This document shows positions 1 through 10,400 of a stretch of DNA of 64,000 nt, in pieces. Under the pieces are notes generated by a model. The model saw nothing but the letters and a program-made list of their open reading frames with translations, was not told where the DNA came from and ran no database searches. The stretch covers positions 19,975-83,974 of the forward strand of contig JAIFLU010000093.1 of the NCBI GenBank assembly GCA_020048915.1, read 5' to 3'. The translations under genes were made by a program, and so were the position numbers. The stretch is from Bacteroidota bacterium. GTDB taxonomy: Bacteria > Bacteroidota > Bacteroidia > Bacteroidales > JAAUTT01. The number at the start of each line of letters is the position of its first letter. Within the stretch, counting starts at the first letter, position 1.

Positions 1-1
1 G

Positions 2-709
2 GTAGCATCTATTTCAATAGCCGGCATGTCTGTTGCATTTCCAATAGGAGGAGGAATTGGTTGGTTACTGGGAATATTTATTAATTATATGGGAAAACCC
101 GAAGGAAACCCATATTTTCTATTCTCAGGGTGTTTCTTTATTTTATTGGCAATAATCGTTAGCATGCAGTCGTATAAAAAATTAGCTTCATCACAACAAA
201 AACCGACCTTTAATGGGATTATACTCTCGGTAGCGGCAGGATTGTGTATTGCGCTATTTTACAGGTTTGTCGCTTCTTCGCTGGCGACAGATTTTTCGGA
301 AGCCGATGCCGGAAAGATTTCATCGTATACAGCGGTTGTATTCTTTTCTATTGGAGCTTTGATATGTACCTTAATCCTCAACCCCTTGTTTATGGCAAAA
401 CCAGTGCAAGGGAAGCCAGTTAAAATGGATGCTTTTTTTAAAGCTACCCCTAGAACCCATTTATTGGGCATACTAGGAGGTGTAATTTGGTGTTTGGGCA
501 ATTCGGTCAGTTTTATGGCGGTTGGCGCAGCAAGCCCTGCCATTTCGTATGGGTTAAGTAATTCAGCACCTATAGTTGCTGCCATATGGGGCATTTTTAT
601 TTGGAAAGAATTTAAGGATGCTCCGAAAGGAACCAATATGCTTTTAAGCCTTATGTTTCTTTTTTATTTAATTGGATTAGTGTTAATTGTATACTCAAGA
701 TTCGCTTAA
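2..709 (+). CDS. Sugar permease of the DMT/RhaT-GRP type, 5' end missing
   Basis: The frame is open from base 2, ahead of the first ATG at 26, so the gene begins outside the window and about 236 C-terminal residues are seen. The protein is very hydrophobic with about six or seven membrane segments, a glycine-rich first helix and a closing helix ending in Tyr-Ser-Arg-Phe-Ala. This layout fits the drug/metabolite transporter superfamily, in the branch of rhamnose- and glucose-type (RhaT/GRP) sugar permeases. It lies 23 bp upstream of a GH140 glycosidase and same-strand sugar dehydrogenases, so it plausibly imports the sugar they use (inference: D-apiose or an oxidised form). The exact family cannot be fixed from a partial protein. 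Confidence 0.65.
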   Translation, partial: VASISIAGMSVAFPIGGGIGWLLGIFINYMGKPEGNPYFLFSGCFFILLAIIVSMQSYKKLASSQQKPTFNGIILSVAAGLCIALFYRFVASSLATDFSEADAGKISSYTAVVFFSIGALICTLILNPLFMAKPVQGKPVKMDAFFKATPRTHLLGILGGVIWCLGNSVSFMAVGAASPAISYGLSNSAPIVAAIWGIFIWKEFKDAPKGTNMLLSLMFLFYLIGLVLIVYSRFA

Positions 710-732
710 AAATTATATCAAATAAAAGAGGT

Positions 733-2172
733 ATGAAAAAACTATTCACAATAATGACACTTATTGCAATTATGGCCAATATGGTAATTGCTCAGAAAAA
801 TTCATGGAAAGGGGCATCCGTTGATCTAAAGCATGGTAAACTTAAAGTTTCGGAAAACAATCGTTTTCTTCAGTTCGAAGATGGAACTCCATTCTTTTAC
901 CTGGGCGATACCGGATGGGAATTATTTCACCGACTGAATAAAGCTGAAACTGAAAAATATCTTGAAAATCGCCGCTCGAAAGGATATACAGTTATCCAGG
1001 CTGTTGCGCTGGCTGAACTAGACGGATTAAACACCCCAAATGCTGAAGGGAATAAGCCCTTGATTGATAACGATCCGCTTAAACCTAACGAAGCCTACTT
1101 TCAGCATGTTGACTGGGTAATTAAAAAAGCTGCCGAAAAAGGCATTTTTATAGGACTGCTTCCAACCTGGGGCGATAAATGGAATAAAAAATGGGGAACA
1201 GGGCCTGTTATTTTCACACCAGAAAATGCCCAGGCTTTCGGAAAATATTTAGGTGAACGCTATAAGAATTCTCCTAACATCATCTGGATTTTAGGTGGAG
1301 ACCGTCCTATTGAAGAAGATATACATACCCAGATTATTCGCAAAATGGCAAAGGGCCTGAAGCTTGGCGACGGGGGCTCGCATCTGATTTCGTTTCATCC
1401 TCAGGGTGGCCAGGGGTCAGCACAAAATTTTCATAAAGATGAGTGGCTCGATTTTAACATGCGCCAGAACGGCCATAGCATGAGCTATACCGAACGGTAT
1501 GTAAAAACATTGGAAGATTATAACCTTGAACCTGTAAAACCTGTGATTGATGCCGAACCTATTTATGAGGACCATCCCATCAATTTCAAACCCGATGAAA
1601 ACGGACATTCTACTGCTGCCGATGTTCGCAGACCGTTGTACTGGGATCTGTTCAGTGGTGCTTGCGGACATACTTATGGACATCATTCGGTTTGGCAAAT
1701 GTGGTCGCCCGACCGCCAACCTATAAACCGACCGCTTATGCCCTGGTTTGAAGCAATTGACCAACCAGGAGCCGGACAGATGATGTATGGCCGCTTACTG
1801 ATGGAATCAAGGCCGTATTTTAATAGAATTCCCGACAACTCGATTATTGTTCCCGAAACGGTTACTTCATCAGTTCCCGGAGTCGGATCCTATCGGTTTG
1901 TGTCTACCCGCGACCAGGATGGAACCTATGCCATGATATATGTTCCGGTAGGCCGTAAATTCTCGGTAAGGATGGATGTGATCAAAGGGAACGGTGTAAT
2001 TGCCTGGTGGTATAATCCGCGCAACGGGAATGCTGTTAAGATCGGAAATTTCACAAACACCGGAACACAAACATTTACCACGCCCGATCATGGTGAAAAC
2101 CTCGATTGGATACTCGTTTTGGACGATGCTTCGAAAAAATATCCTGCACCCGGTACCTCAACAGTAAAATAA
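733..2172 (+). CDS. GH140 apiosidase-like glycoside hydrolase (DUF4038)
   Basis: 479 residues with a Sec signal peptide ending near Ala20-Gln21. The DUF4038 (beta/alpha)8 barrel covers about residues 40-370, followed by a small beta-sandwich (about 385-470) of the collagen-binding-like type usual in this family. Glu275 in 'VIDAEP' and Asp190 in 'ILGGDRP' sit where the catalytic Glu and Asp of the characterised RG-II apiosidase BT1012 are expected. Known GH140 activity is release of D-apiose from rhamnogalacturonan-II. No lipobox is seen, so the protein is probably periplasmic. The next gene begins directly after its stop codon, which ties it to the oxidation enzymes downstream. Specificity beyond the family is inference. 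Confidence 0.85.
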   Translation: MKKLFTIMTLIAIMANMVIAQKNSWKGASVDLKHGKLKVSENNRFLQFEDGTPFFYLGDTGWELFHRLNKAETEKYLENRRSKGYTVIQAVALAELDGLNTPNAEGNKPLIDNDPLKPNEAYFQHVDWVIKKAAEKGIFIGLLPTWGDKWNKKWGTGPVIFTPENAQAFGKYLGERYKNSPNIIWILGGDRPIEEDIHTQIIRKMAKGLKLGDGGSHLISFHPQGGQGSAQNFHKDEWLDFNMRQNGHSMSYTERYVKTLEDYNLEPVKPVIDAEPIYEDHPINFKPDENGHSTAADVRRPLYWDLFSGACGHTYGHHSVWQMWSPDRQPINRPLMPWFEAIDQPGAGQMMYGRLLMESRPYFNRIPDNSIIVPETVTSSVPGVGSYRFVSTRDQDGTYAMIYVPVGRKFSVRMDVIKGNGVIAWWYNPRNGNAVKIGNFTNTGTQTFTTPDHGENLDWILVLDDASKKYPAPGTSTVK

Positions 2173-2982
2173 ATGCGTCTAGGAATTTCATCATATACAT
2201 ATACATGGGCAATTGGCGTTCCGGAACAATTACCTGATATTCCATTAACTGCCTGGGGACTTGTAGATAAGGCCAATGAATTAAATGTTCAACTTGTTCA
2301 ATTTGCAGATAATATCCCTTTGGATAAACTCAGTGAAAAGGAACAACTGGGTTTATTTTTATATGCCAAGAATTTTGGAATTTCGCTTGAAATTGGTTCG
2401 CGTGGCCTCACTACCGAAAACACTCTCAAGTATATTCAGCTGGCTGAGCGTTTTCGTTCTCCTATATTACGGATGGTAATTGATAATCCAGGTTACGAAC
2501 CTGCCATTGAAGAAGTTATACAGATCATTTTAGCTTTGGTACCAGAGTTGGAATCCCGAAATATCAAACTGGTACTTGAGAACCATGACAGGCTAAAAGC
2601 AATAGAGTTTAAACAGATCATTCAGCAGGTAGGAAGCCAATACGTTGGTATTTGTCTTGATTCAGTCAATTCGATGGGTGCCGGGGAAGGTTTTGAAACT
2701 GTTTCGGATACGCTGCTTCCCTATACGTACAATTTACATATTAAAGATTTTTCCATATGCCGGGTTTCGCACAAAATGGGATTTGTAATTGAGGGCAAGC
2801 CAGCCGGGCAGGGCTTGCTTAATATCCCGTTACTTTTGCAGAAACTCCAGCAAGCAACCAATTGTCCTTCCGGAATACTCGAACTTTGGACTCCATTTCA
2901 ATCTTCTCTGGCTGAAACAATAGCGCTTGAATATAAATGGGCTACAGAGAGCGTAGCCTTCTTAAAACAATATCTTACATAA
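2173..2982 (+). CDS. Xylose-isomerase-like TIM-barrel protein, candidate 3-oxo-isoapionate decarboxylase
   Basis: 269 residues, no signal peptide, cytoplasmic. It opens with 'RLGISSYTYTWAIGVP' and keeps the acidic metal-site strands of the AP-endonuclease-2/xylose isomerase fold, such as 'LVLENHDR' (about 136-143), 'GICLDSVNS' and 'LHIKDFS'. Members act as sugar isomerases, epimerases or, in OiaC, as the decarboxylase turning 3-oxo-isoapionate into L-erythrulose in D-apiose breakdown. Its ATG abuts the GH140 stop (TAA-ATG), so translation is coupled. The OiaC role rests on the neighbouring ApsD-like and ApnO-like genes; a plain sugar-phosphate isomerase/epimerase is the alternative. Confidence 0.8.
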   Translation: MRLGISSYTYTWAIGVPEQLPDIPLTAWGLVDKANELNVQLVQFADNIPLDKLSEKEQLGLFLYAKNFGISLEIGSRGLTTENTLKYIQLAERFRSPILRMVIDNPGYEPAIEEVIQIILALVPELESRNIKLVLENHDRLKAIEFKQIIQQVGSQYVGICLDSVNSMGAGEGFETVSDTLLPYTYNLHIKDFSICRVSHKMGFVIEGKPAGQGLLNIPLLLQKLQQATNCPSGILELWTPFQSSLAETIALEYKWATESVAFLKQYLT

Positions 2983-3054
2983 ACATTTGGCAAATAGGGC
3001 AAGCGCTTTTAGCATTTATAAACTGTAATTTCAAACATCAACATTTTTAAAGAT

Positions 3055-4077
3055 ATGAAAAAGTTGAAAGGGGCAATTTTGGGATGTGGATTTTGGTCTC
3101 AGTTTCAAATTGGCGGATGGATGGAACTTCCCGAGGTGGAGATCGTAGCCTTATATAACCGAACCCTAGAGAAAGCCGAAGAAAAAGCAAGAATGTTTGG
3201 AATCAAGCACTTTTACAATGATGCAGAGGTCTTGTTGAAAAGCCATCCGGAGATTGATTTTGTAGATATTATAACGGATGTGGATACACATTTCAAATTT
3301 GTAGAAATTGCAGTCCGATACAAAAAGGATATAATTTGTCAAAAACCCATGGCTCCAACCTTGGAAACTGCTCAAAAAATGGTGAAGCTTTGCAGGGATG
3401 CCGGTGTTAAATATTATGTACACGAAAACTATCGGTGGCAGCCACAATTTCGAAGAGTAAAAGAACTCATTGATTCAGGAATAATAGGAAAACCATTTCG
3501 ATGCAAAACTGCATTTAATACAGCCTTTCCTCTATTTGAAACCCAACCTTTTTTAGCCGAACTGGAACAATTTGCACTTACCGATCAAGGTTCCCATCAG
3601 TTTGATGTTTTGCGGTTTTTCTTTGGAGAACCCGAAAGCTTGTATTGTTATACACAACAGGTAAATCCAACAATTAAAGGGGAAGACGTGGCTACTACCC
3701 TAATAAGAATGAAAAATGGGGTTAGTTGTATCCAGGAAATTTCATTTAGTTCGATGCTCGAACAGGAAGTTTTTCCTCAAACACTAATGTTGGTTGAAGG
3801 AAGCAAAGGGAGTATCCGGCTTGATCCCGGATTGAATATTAAAATTACTACATCTGAGGGAACAGTGACAGAGGAAGTTCCTCTAGAAAAGTACTGGTGG
3901 CAAACAGAGCGTCTTACCAATGAGCCTCCCAGCATTGTTTCGTGCAACAAAAATATTCTGGACGATATGCTTGGAAAAGGCAACGCAGAAACTAGCGGTG
4001 CTGATAATTTGAAAACCGTCGAAATGGTTTTTGCCGGTTATGATTCGACAAAAAACAACAAGGTTATATACTTTTAA
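3055..4077 (+). CDS. Gfo/Idh/MocA NAD(P)-dependent dehydrogenase, candidate D-apiose dehydrogenase
   Basis: 340 residues with no export signal. An N-terminal Rossmann domain starts with 'GAILGCGFWSQFQIGGW', the catalytic-lysine motif is 'CQKPM' (Gln in place of the usual Glu of EKP), and 'DQGSHQFDVLRFFFG' carries the conserved D-x-x-x-H near residue 180. The C-terminal half is the usual alpha/beta substrate domain. The family oxidises sugars at C1 or a ring carbon; the known D-apiose dehydrogenase ApsD belongs here and yields apionolactone. Position between a TIM-barrel protein and a PGDH_C dehydrogenase supports that role by context only. The gap to the upstream gene is 72 bp. Confidence 0.82.
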   Translation: MKKLKGAILGCGFWSQFQIGGWMELPEVEIVALYNRTLEKAEEKARMFGIKHFYNDAEVLLKSHPEIDFVDIITDVDTHFKFVEIAVRYKKDIICQKPMAPTLETAQKMVKLCRDAGVKYYVHENYRWQPQFRRVKELIDSGIIGKPFRCKTAFNTAFPLFETQPFLAELEQFALTDQGSHQFDVLRFFFGEPESLYCYTQQVNPTIKGEDVATTLIRMKNGVSCIQEISFSSMLEQEVFPQTLMLVEGSKGSIRLDPGLNIKITTSEGTVTEEVPLEKYWWQTERLTNEPPSIVSCNKNILDDMLGKGNAETSGADNLKTVEMVFAGYDSTKNNKVIYF

Positions 4078-4131
4078 TGGAGCGGTAGATATTTCAAAAA
4101 TGATTTATCCAAAACATTAATATACTTCAAA

Positions 4132-4959
4132 ATGAAAAAAGTAACATTAGTTGGAGCAGGTGGTAAAATGGGGATGCGTCTCACCCATAATCTTAAAAAC
4201 TCAAGTTATGAAATGTCTTATCTTGAAGTCAGCCCTTTAGGTATAGAACGTCTTCACGAGAAAGGAATAGCGGTTGCAGATCAAAATAATGTGATTCCTG
4301 AAGCCGATGTTGTGATTTTAGCTGTTCCCGATGTTGCACTGGAAAAAGTATCTTCCGAATTTATCCCAAAAATGAAATCAGGAGCTATTGCCGTAACGCT
4401 AGATCCGGCGGCGGCCTTTGCCGGAAAGCTTTTTGACAGGTCTGACATAGCCTATTTTATAACCCATCCTGCACATCCATCTATTTTTAATTGGGAGCCA
4501 AATGAATTGGCAATGAAAGATCATTTTGGCGGAGTGTCAGCAAAGCAGGCAATTGTTTGTGCATTGATGCGGGGTACTGAAAATGATTATTTAACAGGCG
4601 AAAGTTTAGCGAAAGTATTTTATGGCCCAATTTCAAAATCGCACCGGATCACTGTTGAGCAAATGGGATTATTAGAACCCGCATTGGTCGAAACCCTTGC
4701 CTCTACCTGTATTTACGTTATCCGTCAAGGGTTGGAAGAAGTTATAAAGAAGGGTGTGCCTGCTGAAGCGGCACGCGATTTTTTACTGGGACACCTGCGA
4801 ATTCAACTCGCAGTGCTTTTTGATGAAATTCCGGGAGCTGTTTTCTCCGATGCCGCCAACAAGGCTCTTCAACGCGGGTTGAAAGAATTTATTAAAGAAG
4901 ATTGGAGAAAAGTATTCGAGAGTGAAAATGTAAAGGAGCAAATTAAGGCTATCACATAA
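4132..4959 (+). CDS. PGDH_C-type dehydrogenase, candidate D-apionate oxidoisomerase
   Basis: 275 residues, cytoplasmic. A short Rossmann domain begins with 'VTLVGAGGKMGMRL'; then come 'ADVVILAVPDVAL', 'ITHPAHPSIFN' and a helical C-terminal domain with 'KSHRITVEQMGLLEPALVET', the layout of proteins annotated as phosphogluconate-dehydrogenase C-terminal domain (PGDH_C). As far as I know the D-apionate oxidoisomerase ApnO, which makes 3-oxo-isoapionate, belongs to this family; that is recalled, not searched. The GH140, OiaC-like and ApsD-like neighbours support the assignment. It ends the first operon, and about 450 bp without a clear gene follows. Confidence 0.72.
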   Translation: MKKVTLVGAGGKMGMRLTHNLKNSSYEMSYLEVSPLGIERLHEKGIAVADQNNVIPEADVVILAVPDVALEKVSSEFIPKMKSGAIAVTLDPAAAFAGKLFDRSDIAYFITHPAHPSIFNWEPNELAMKDHFGGVSAKQAIVCALMRGTENDYLTGESLAKVFYGPISKSHRITVEQMGLLEPALVETLASTCIYVIRQGLEEVIKKGVPAEAARDFLLGHLRIQLAVLFDEIPGAVFSDAANKALQRGLKEFIKEDWRKVFESENVKEQIKAIT

Positions 4960-4998
4960 AGCAGGAAATGATTGTGCTTATTTTTGCTATATGCATAA

Positions 4999-5160
4999 AT
5001 CCTGCAAACCTTTCACAGGATACCACAAGATATAATGTATAAAGGAGCCAATGACAGTGGATATACCGAAATTATTTTACCCGAAGGGTTCGATGGTTTT
5101 ACTGCCAAGGTTGTTGTGAAAAGCACCTGTAATTTGCTGTCGGCTCAAAGTGAGGGATAG
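4999..5160 (+). pseudogene. Possible gene-end remnant in the gap before the sigma factor gene
   Basis: The 451 bp between 4959 and 5411 holds no full gene. One frame is open from 4999 to the TAG at 5158-5160, with an ATG at 5035. It reads like the end of an extracellular beta-sandwich ('GYTEIILPEGFDGFTAKVVV'), rich in alternating hydrophobic residues. With no start, no signal peptide and no recognisable family, it could be a remnant of a lost exported protein or chance. From 5161 to 5350 I see only AT-rich sequence. Confidence 0.25.
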
Positions 5161-5359
5161 TTAAGCTGCTGAATCGTTACAACAGATTACTAAGATTCTT
5201 CTGAATTTGTTTGTGATATATTGGTGAAAAATTAAAATCAAAAGTACATTACAAATAACCAGAATTGGGTATGTTGTCGGCTTTATGTAAATAAATATAA
5301 CCATATGTTACATGTTTTCCTGTCTGGAATGTTATAAAACTCAAACCCTAAAAAGGCTA

Positions 5360-5389
5360 TTTTTAATTGGCAAAAAAAATGTACGTTTG
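5360..5389 (+). promoter_or_regulatory. Bacteroidota-type promoter for the ECF sigma gene
   Basis: TACGTTTG at 5382-5389 matches the Bacteroidota -7 consensus TAnnTTTG exactly. A T-run at 5360-5364 sits about where the weak -33 TTTG element would be. The element lies 21 bp before the sigma start codon, so the leader would be short. Confidence 0.5.
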
Positions 5390-5410
5390 TTTCCCAGATA
5401 ACTAACGGAA

Positions 5411-5977
5411 ATGCATTTGAGAGATATAGATAATCCAAATACATTAGATGATCGCCAGCTTTGGGACAATTTTAAATCTGGTAATTCTGAGGCGCTTTCT
5501 ACAATATTCCTGCAGCATTTCGATTTGCTTTTAAGCTATACAACGCGCCTGACAAACGATACTGACGAAACCAAAGATTTAATACAAGAGTTATTTTTAA
5601 AACTCTGGAAAAACCGAAATAATCTGGGTGATTGCAATTCTATTAAATATTATTTATTAAGATCGATGCGAAGTCTGGTGATTGACCAGAAAAAGAAGAG
5701 CGCTAAAATTATTACCACTCAAATTAACGAGACAAATATACCTTTCGAACTCTCCTTCGAGTCAATAATTATTCAAAATCAGACAGAAAGCGAACGATTG
5801 GAGAAAGTAGATAAAGCTCTTGAATCGCTCTCCAAACGTCAGCAAGAAGCTATTTTCCTCCGGTATTATGAGCAAATTGAATATCCTGAAATTTCCGAAA
5901 TAATGACTCTTAATATTCAATCGGTTAGAAACCTAATCCATTCCGGAATTCAGGTTTTGAGAGATCAACTCTCATAG
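5411..5977 (+). CDS. ECF RNA polymerase sigma factor of the SusC/SusD-linked family
   Basis: 188 residues. Sigma region 2 is around residues 24-90 ('DLIQELFLKLWKNRNNL', the core-binding segment) and region 4 around 125-185, ending in an HTH ('RQQEAIFLRYYEQIEYPEIS'). Size and order fit the Bacteroides-expansion sigma-70 family that sits beside FecR anti-sigma genes and TonB-dependent receptors. It should direct transcription of the downstream susC-susD genes when released by the FecR protein 89 bp downstream. A TAnnTTTG promoter precedes it. Confidence 0.92.
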   Translation: MHLRDIDNPNTLDDRQLWDNFKSGNSEALSTIFLQHFDLLLSYTTRLTNDTDETKDLIQELFLKLWKNRNNLGDCNSIKYYLLRSMRSLVIDQKKKSAKIITTQINETNIPFELSFESIIIQNQTESERLEKVDKALESLSKRQQEAIFLRYYEQIEYPEISEIMTLNIQSVRNLIHSGIQVLRDQLS

Positions 5978-6066
5978 CGTTAAAATGCATTTTCATCTTT
6001 TCTCTAAAATAAATTATTTTTTTTGAGTATAAAGGCAATAACCTGTCGTTTTCATTTTGAAAGATT

Positions 6067-7215
6067 ATGGAAAACAATTTTAACAACGGGATGGATTATT
6101 TAAATTATTTGTGTGAGGATTTTCTGGAGAACACTTCTTTTCAATCCTATGTAAAAGGGCAGAAAAAAGAGGATGTTGTTTTTTGGGAAAGCTGGATAAA
6201 AAGTCATCCTGAGAAACATTCGGAGGTTAATTTGGCGCGAGATATTCTGTTGGGGCTTTCCTCTCAAAAGCAACTAAAAAAAAGTATTTCGAAAGAAGAA
6301 GAACTTAAAAAGCTTCTAAATTCTATTACTGCTGAGGAGGTTACAGACCGTTTTGATCCGGGTAAAGGGCAAGTAATGTTTAATTTTGTTCGAATTGCGG
6401 CAATTGCTATTTTGTTAATCGGTTTTGGAGTAGGACTGAGATTTCTGGTATTCAATAAAAAACAAGGGACCCCAACCGACCTGGCATATAAAGTACTTAG
6501 CACACCACGTGGTAAGCGCATGAAGATAACCCTCCCCGACAGTACTAAAATCTGGCTGAATTCGGAAAGTACATTACGCTACAGCAATGACTTTGACGAT
6601 ATTGATCGGAAAGTTTATCTTACAGGAGAGGCATATTTTGATGTTATCGAAAATAAGTCGAAACCATTTTATGTATATGCTTCCGAAATTCGGGTTAAAG
6701 TTTTAGGAACTGCATTTAATGTAAAATCCTATCCCGAGGATAATTATGTTGAAACAACCCTGGAACGCGGCAAAATCCATATAGAACGGTTAGACGAAAA
6801 ACATAAAAAGGATCCCATTATTGCGTTAGACCCGAATCAAAAAGTTATTCTTTATAAATCAGGATTTGAGCCAGTTGAAAATCATGTTAGTTCAAGAAAG
6901 AAGGATAAAATTGAAAAAATAACCACTAAACAGGTTGTTATTAGTAATAATGTTCGAACTGATTTATACACCTCCTGGAGAAACGAAAAACTTATTTTCA
7001 GAAGTGAACCTTTAGGAAGTTTAAAATCAAGAATGGAGCGTTGGTACAATATTCCAATAGTTGTAAAAGATACAGGGCTATATAAAAAGAAATTCACGGG
7101 AACTTTTGTGAACGAACCAATTCAGCAAGCCTTAAAAGCTTTTTGTGTAGCTTCTGAGCTTAATTTTAAAATACAAAACGACACAGTATATCTTATGCCT
7201 GAAACAAAAAACTAA
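6067..7215 (+). CDS. FecR-family anti-sigma factor (DUF4974)
   Basis: 382 residues. The cytoplasmic N-terminal segment (about 1-105) would hold the sigma factor, one membrane helix follows (about 106-128, 'IAAIAILLIGFGVGLRFLVF'), then a periplasmic FecR domain (about 140-240, with 'GEAYFDV' and 'VLGTAFNVKSY') and a C-terminal DUF4974 domain (about 305-378) that contacts the receptor's STN domain in this family. It lies between its sigma factor and the STN-containing SusC, the standard cell-surface signalling order. A 12-bp-stem hairpin follows at 7287. Confidence 0.93.
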   Translation: MENNFNNGMDYLNYLCEDFLENTSFQSYVKGQKKEDVVFWESWIKSHPEKHSEVNLARDILLGLSSQKQLKKSISKEEELKKLLNSITAEEVTDRFDPGKGQVMFNFVRIAAIAILLIGFGVGLRFLVFNKKQGTPTDLAYKVLSTPRGKRMKITLPDSTKIWLNSESTLRYSNDFDDIDRKVYLTGEAYFDVIENKSKPFYVYASEIRVKVLGTAFNVKSYPEDNYVETTLERGKIHIERLDEKHKKDPIIALDPNQKVILYKSGFEPVENHVSSRKKDKIEKITTKQVVISNNVRTDLYTSWRNEKLIFRSEPLGSLKSRMERWYNIPIVVKDTGLYKKKFTGTFVNEPIQQALKAFCVASELNFKIQNDTVYLMPETKN

Positions 7216-7286
7216 ATACAAGTACTAACTAAAAAACTAAACTGCCTATGCGAAACTAAAACTATTTGCATTTGACTTAAAAAAGA

Positions 7287-7314
7287 ATCGGAAAATGCGG
7301 GGGCATCTTCCGAT
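7287..7314 (+). terminator. Hairpin between fecR-like and susC-like genes
   Basis: Twelve-base arms at 7287-7298 and 7303-7314 pair with one mismatch around a GGGG loop. There is no clear U-tract, so it is either a weak terminator separating the regulator genes from susC, or a 5' leader or RNA-stability element that sets the large step in expression between them. Confidence 0.45.
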
Positions 7315-7400
7315 CAAATTTGAGTTAAAATTTCGTAATTGTCATACATACAGAACTATGACAAAAACAACTATTAACTAATAATCAAACACTCAAAATT

Positions 7401-10400
7401 ATGGTAAAAAAAAGAAAGTATTGCAATTATTTGCAAAAAAAAGGTATTAGTAAACTACTAACTATTATGAGACTAATCATTCTATTAACCATTGCAGGTG
7501 TAATGCAGGCAAACGCCAATGGTCTCTCTCAGGTATTTACCATCACAGGTAAAAAAGTCACAATCAAAGAAATTGTCAGTCAAATTGAAAAAACCAGCAG
7601 CTTCAAGTTTCTGTATCAGGACGAAGTGGTCGAAAGTGCCGACAGGTTAGATATTGATGTTTATAAACAACCAATAGAGCAAGTACTTGAAAAATTGCTT
7701 GCTAATTCCAATCTGGGATTTAAGCGGTTCGACGATAATTTAATTGTCCTAACCAGGGCCACAAATGAAAGGCTGCAGGAAATAACAGTAAAGGGAACAA
7801 TAGTTTCCAGCCTCTCCAGAGAACCTCTTCCGGGAGTTAGTATAGTTGTAAAAGGAACCACCAGGGGAACGGTTTCGGATTTAAACGGAAAATATTCCAT
7901 TGATGTCCCCTCTGCTGATGCCATATTATTAATCTCTTCAATTGGCTACCTGGCCGAAGAAATTGCTGTTGCCGGAAGGACAACTATTGATATTAAACTT
8001 TCTGAAAATATCCAAAAACTTGATGAAGTTGTGGTAGTTGGGTATGGAACAACTAAAAGATCGGATTTAACGGGCTCTGTTGGCTCTGTTAAAGGCGAAG
8101 AAATAGGAAATCAAACTGTTAACAGTGTTGCAGCAGCTTTGCAAAGCAGGGTTTCCGGCGTTAAAATTAATAGTACTAGTGGTGCTCCCGGAACTAATGC
8201 CCAGATATTTATTCGTGGGTTTGGTAACTTTCAGGGTATACCTCCTCTTTGGATTATTGATGGCGTGCAGTATTCAGGTGAAGATCCCGGATCACAAATC
8301 AGTTTGAAAGATATTGAAAGTATTGATATTCTTAAAGACGGATCTTCTTCGGCTATTTATGGGTCACAAGGAGCCGGCGGGGTTATTATTGTAACAACAA
8401 AATCTGGAAAAGCAGGTAAATTGCAAATAAATTTTAGTACAGGACATAGCCAAACTTCAAATTATAATCTGCCAAGCTTGTTGAATAAAGAGCAATATAT
8501 TGAGACAAGAAATGCATATTTTCCAAATGGAGTATGGAAAGATGTAAATTTAAATAGCTATCCTACAACTGATTGGGTGGATGTGATGACCCAAAAGGGA
8601 TCCAGAAAGACCTATGATTTTTCAGTAGCAGGAGGCAATGATAAATCTACTTTTTATATCGGAACCAGTTATCTGAAGGAAAAAGGCACTTTGGTTGAAA
8701 GTACTATTGAACGTCTTGGCTTGCGTATTAATTCTGATCACAAACTTTCCAAATGGGCTACTTTTGGAGAAAGGATATATTTATTCAGAACAAATTCAGA
8801 AGGTAATCCTACTTCTCCAAGAAATATTTATAGAACATCTCCTGGTTCGGCGATTTACGATGAGGATCGCACTAATCCATGGTATCCAGGCACATGGGGT
8901 TATTTAGATGGAGCTTCTCCATGGGTGGGATATAATGCCTATGCAAGCACTCAAATCTCAAGGTCTAAGAGTAATAATGAAGCGTTAGAAGGCAGTGTTT
9001 ATATGGCTGTTAAACCATTCAAAGGACTGGAATGGAAAACAACTGGTGGAATGTTGGCTCAAAAGAATTTCGGAAGTAATTCTCAAACGCCTTATTATCT
9101 TGGAGCGCAATCTAACTCAGGCACTAAAGATAAGGCAACCTATAACGAAAACTGGGGCAACTCATATAAGTATACCTTAAACTCAGTATTAACTTACAAT
9201 GTAAACATTGGGAAACATAACATTTCTCCAATGGTTGGTTTTGAAAGCATTCAAGGTACCTGGGCTGGAATAAACGGAAGTTTTAACTATTATTTCAATA
9301 AAGACTGGCCAACAATGTTGGATCAGGGACAACAAAATCCAGCCAATAATTGGTACAGAAATGTTGGAAGCTCTAATGCCGATATGGATCGATTATATTC
9401 ATATTTTGGTCGTTTGAAATATGATTTTGCAAGTAAATATTTCTTAACCTTCAATGTTAGAAGGGACGCCTCCTCAAAATTTGGAACAAATAATCGGGTT
9501 GGTCTATTCCCTTCGGCCTCTGCGGCTTGGAAAATAAGCGAAGAAGAGTTTATAAAAAGTGTACCAATAATCTCACTTCTAAAATTACGTGCTGAATATG
9601 GTGCTGTGGGTAATGATAGGATTCCTTCGTTATATTACCTGAAATTCTACGAAATGAGTCAAAATTATTCTTTTGAGAATAGCTTAGGGTCTTCAGGGAT
9701 TCAACTGCAATCGAAACTCCCAAATAACAATATCAAATGGGAAGCAATGGTAACCAAAGGTCTCGCGCTCGATTGGGGATTAATGGATAATAAGCTAACC
9801 GGTACATTTGGATATTATAATAAGTCATCAAAAGACTTGTTGTATAATCTTCCTATTCAGGCATCTGCAGGTCTTGGTTCATTTGTATTTACTAATGTTG
9901 GAGAGGTTAAGAACAGTGGTTTTGAAGTAGATGTTTTATGGAAAGAAACCAAGGGAGATTTCAGCTATTCGATTGGCATCAATTGTGCTACTCTTAATAA
10001 CGAAGTAGTAAATTTGGACGGTATTAATAATGCCCCTATCGAAGGTGCTTCCGGTGTAATTAATGAACAAGGAGATCAGGTTTTCTATAAGTCAGAAGTG
10101 GGTAAACCATTTGCCAGTTTTTATGGTTATAAGACAACTGGAATTATGCAACAAGGTCAAACTTCCCCTTATACTGCCGGGCCAAGTAATGTTGCTCCTA
10201 AACCAGGAGATTTGCTTTACGAAGATGTAAATGCAGATGGTGCTATTAACAATAAAGATAAACAATATATCGGCAATCCTTGGGCTAAATTTAGTTATGG
10301 TATAAATGCCAGCGCTGAATGGAAAGGAATTGATGTAAGTATTCTGTTTTCAGGAGAAGCCGGGCAGGATGTTATTAACGCCAGAACACCCATCATAGGA

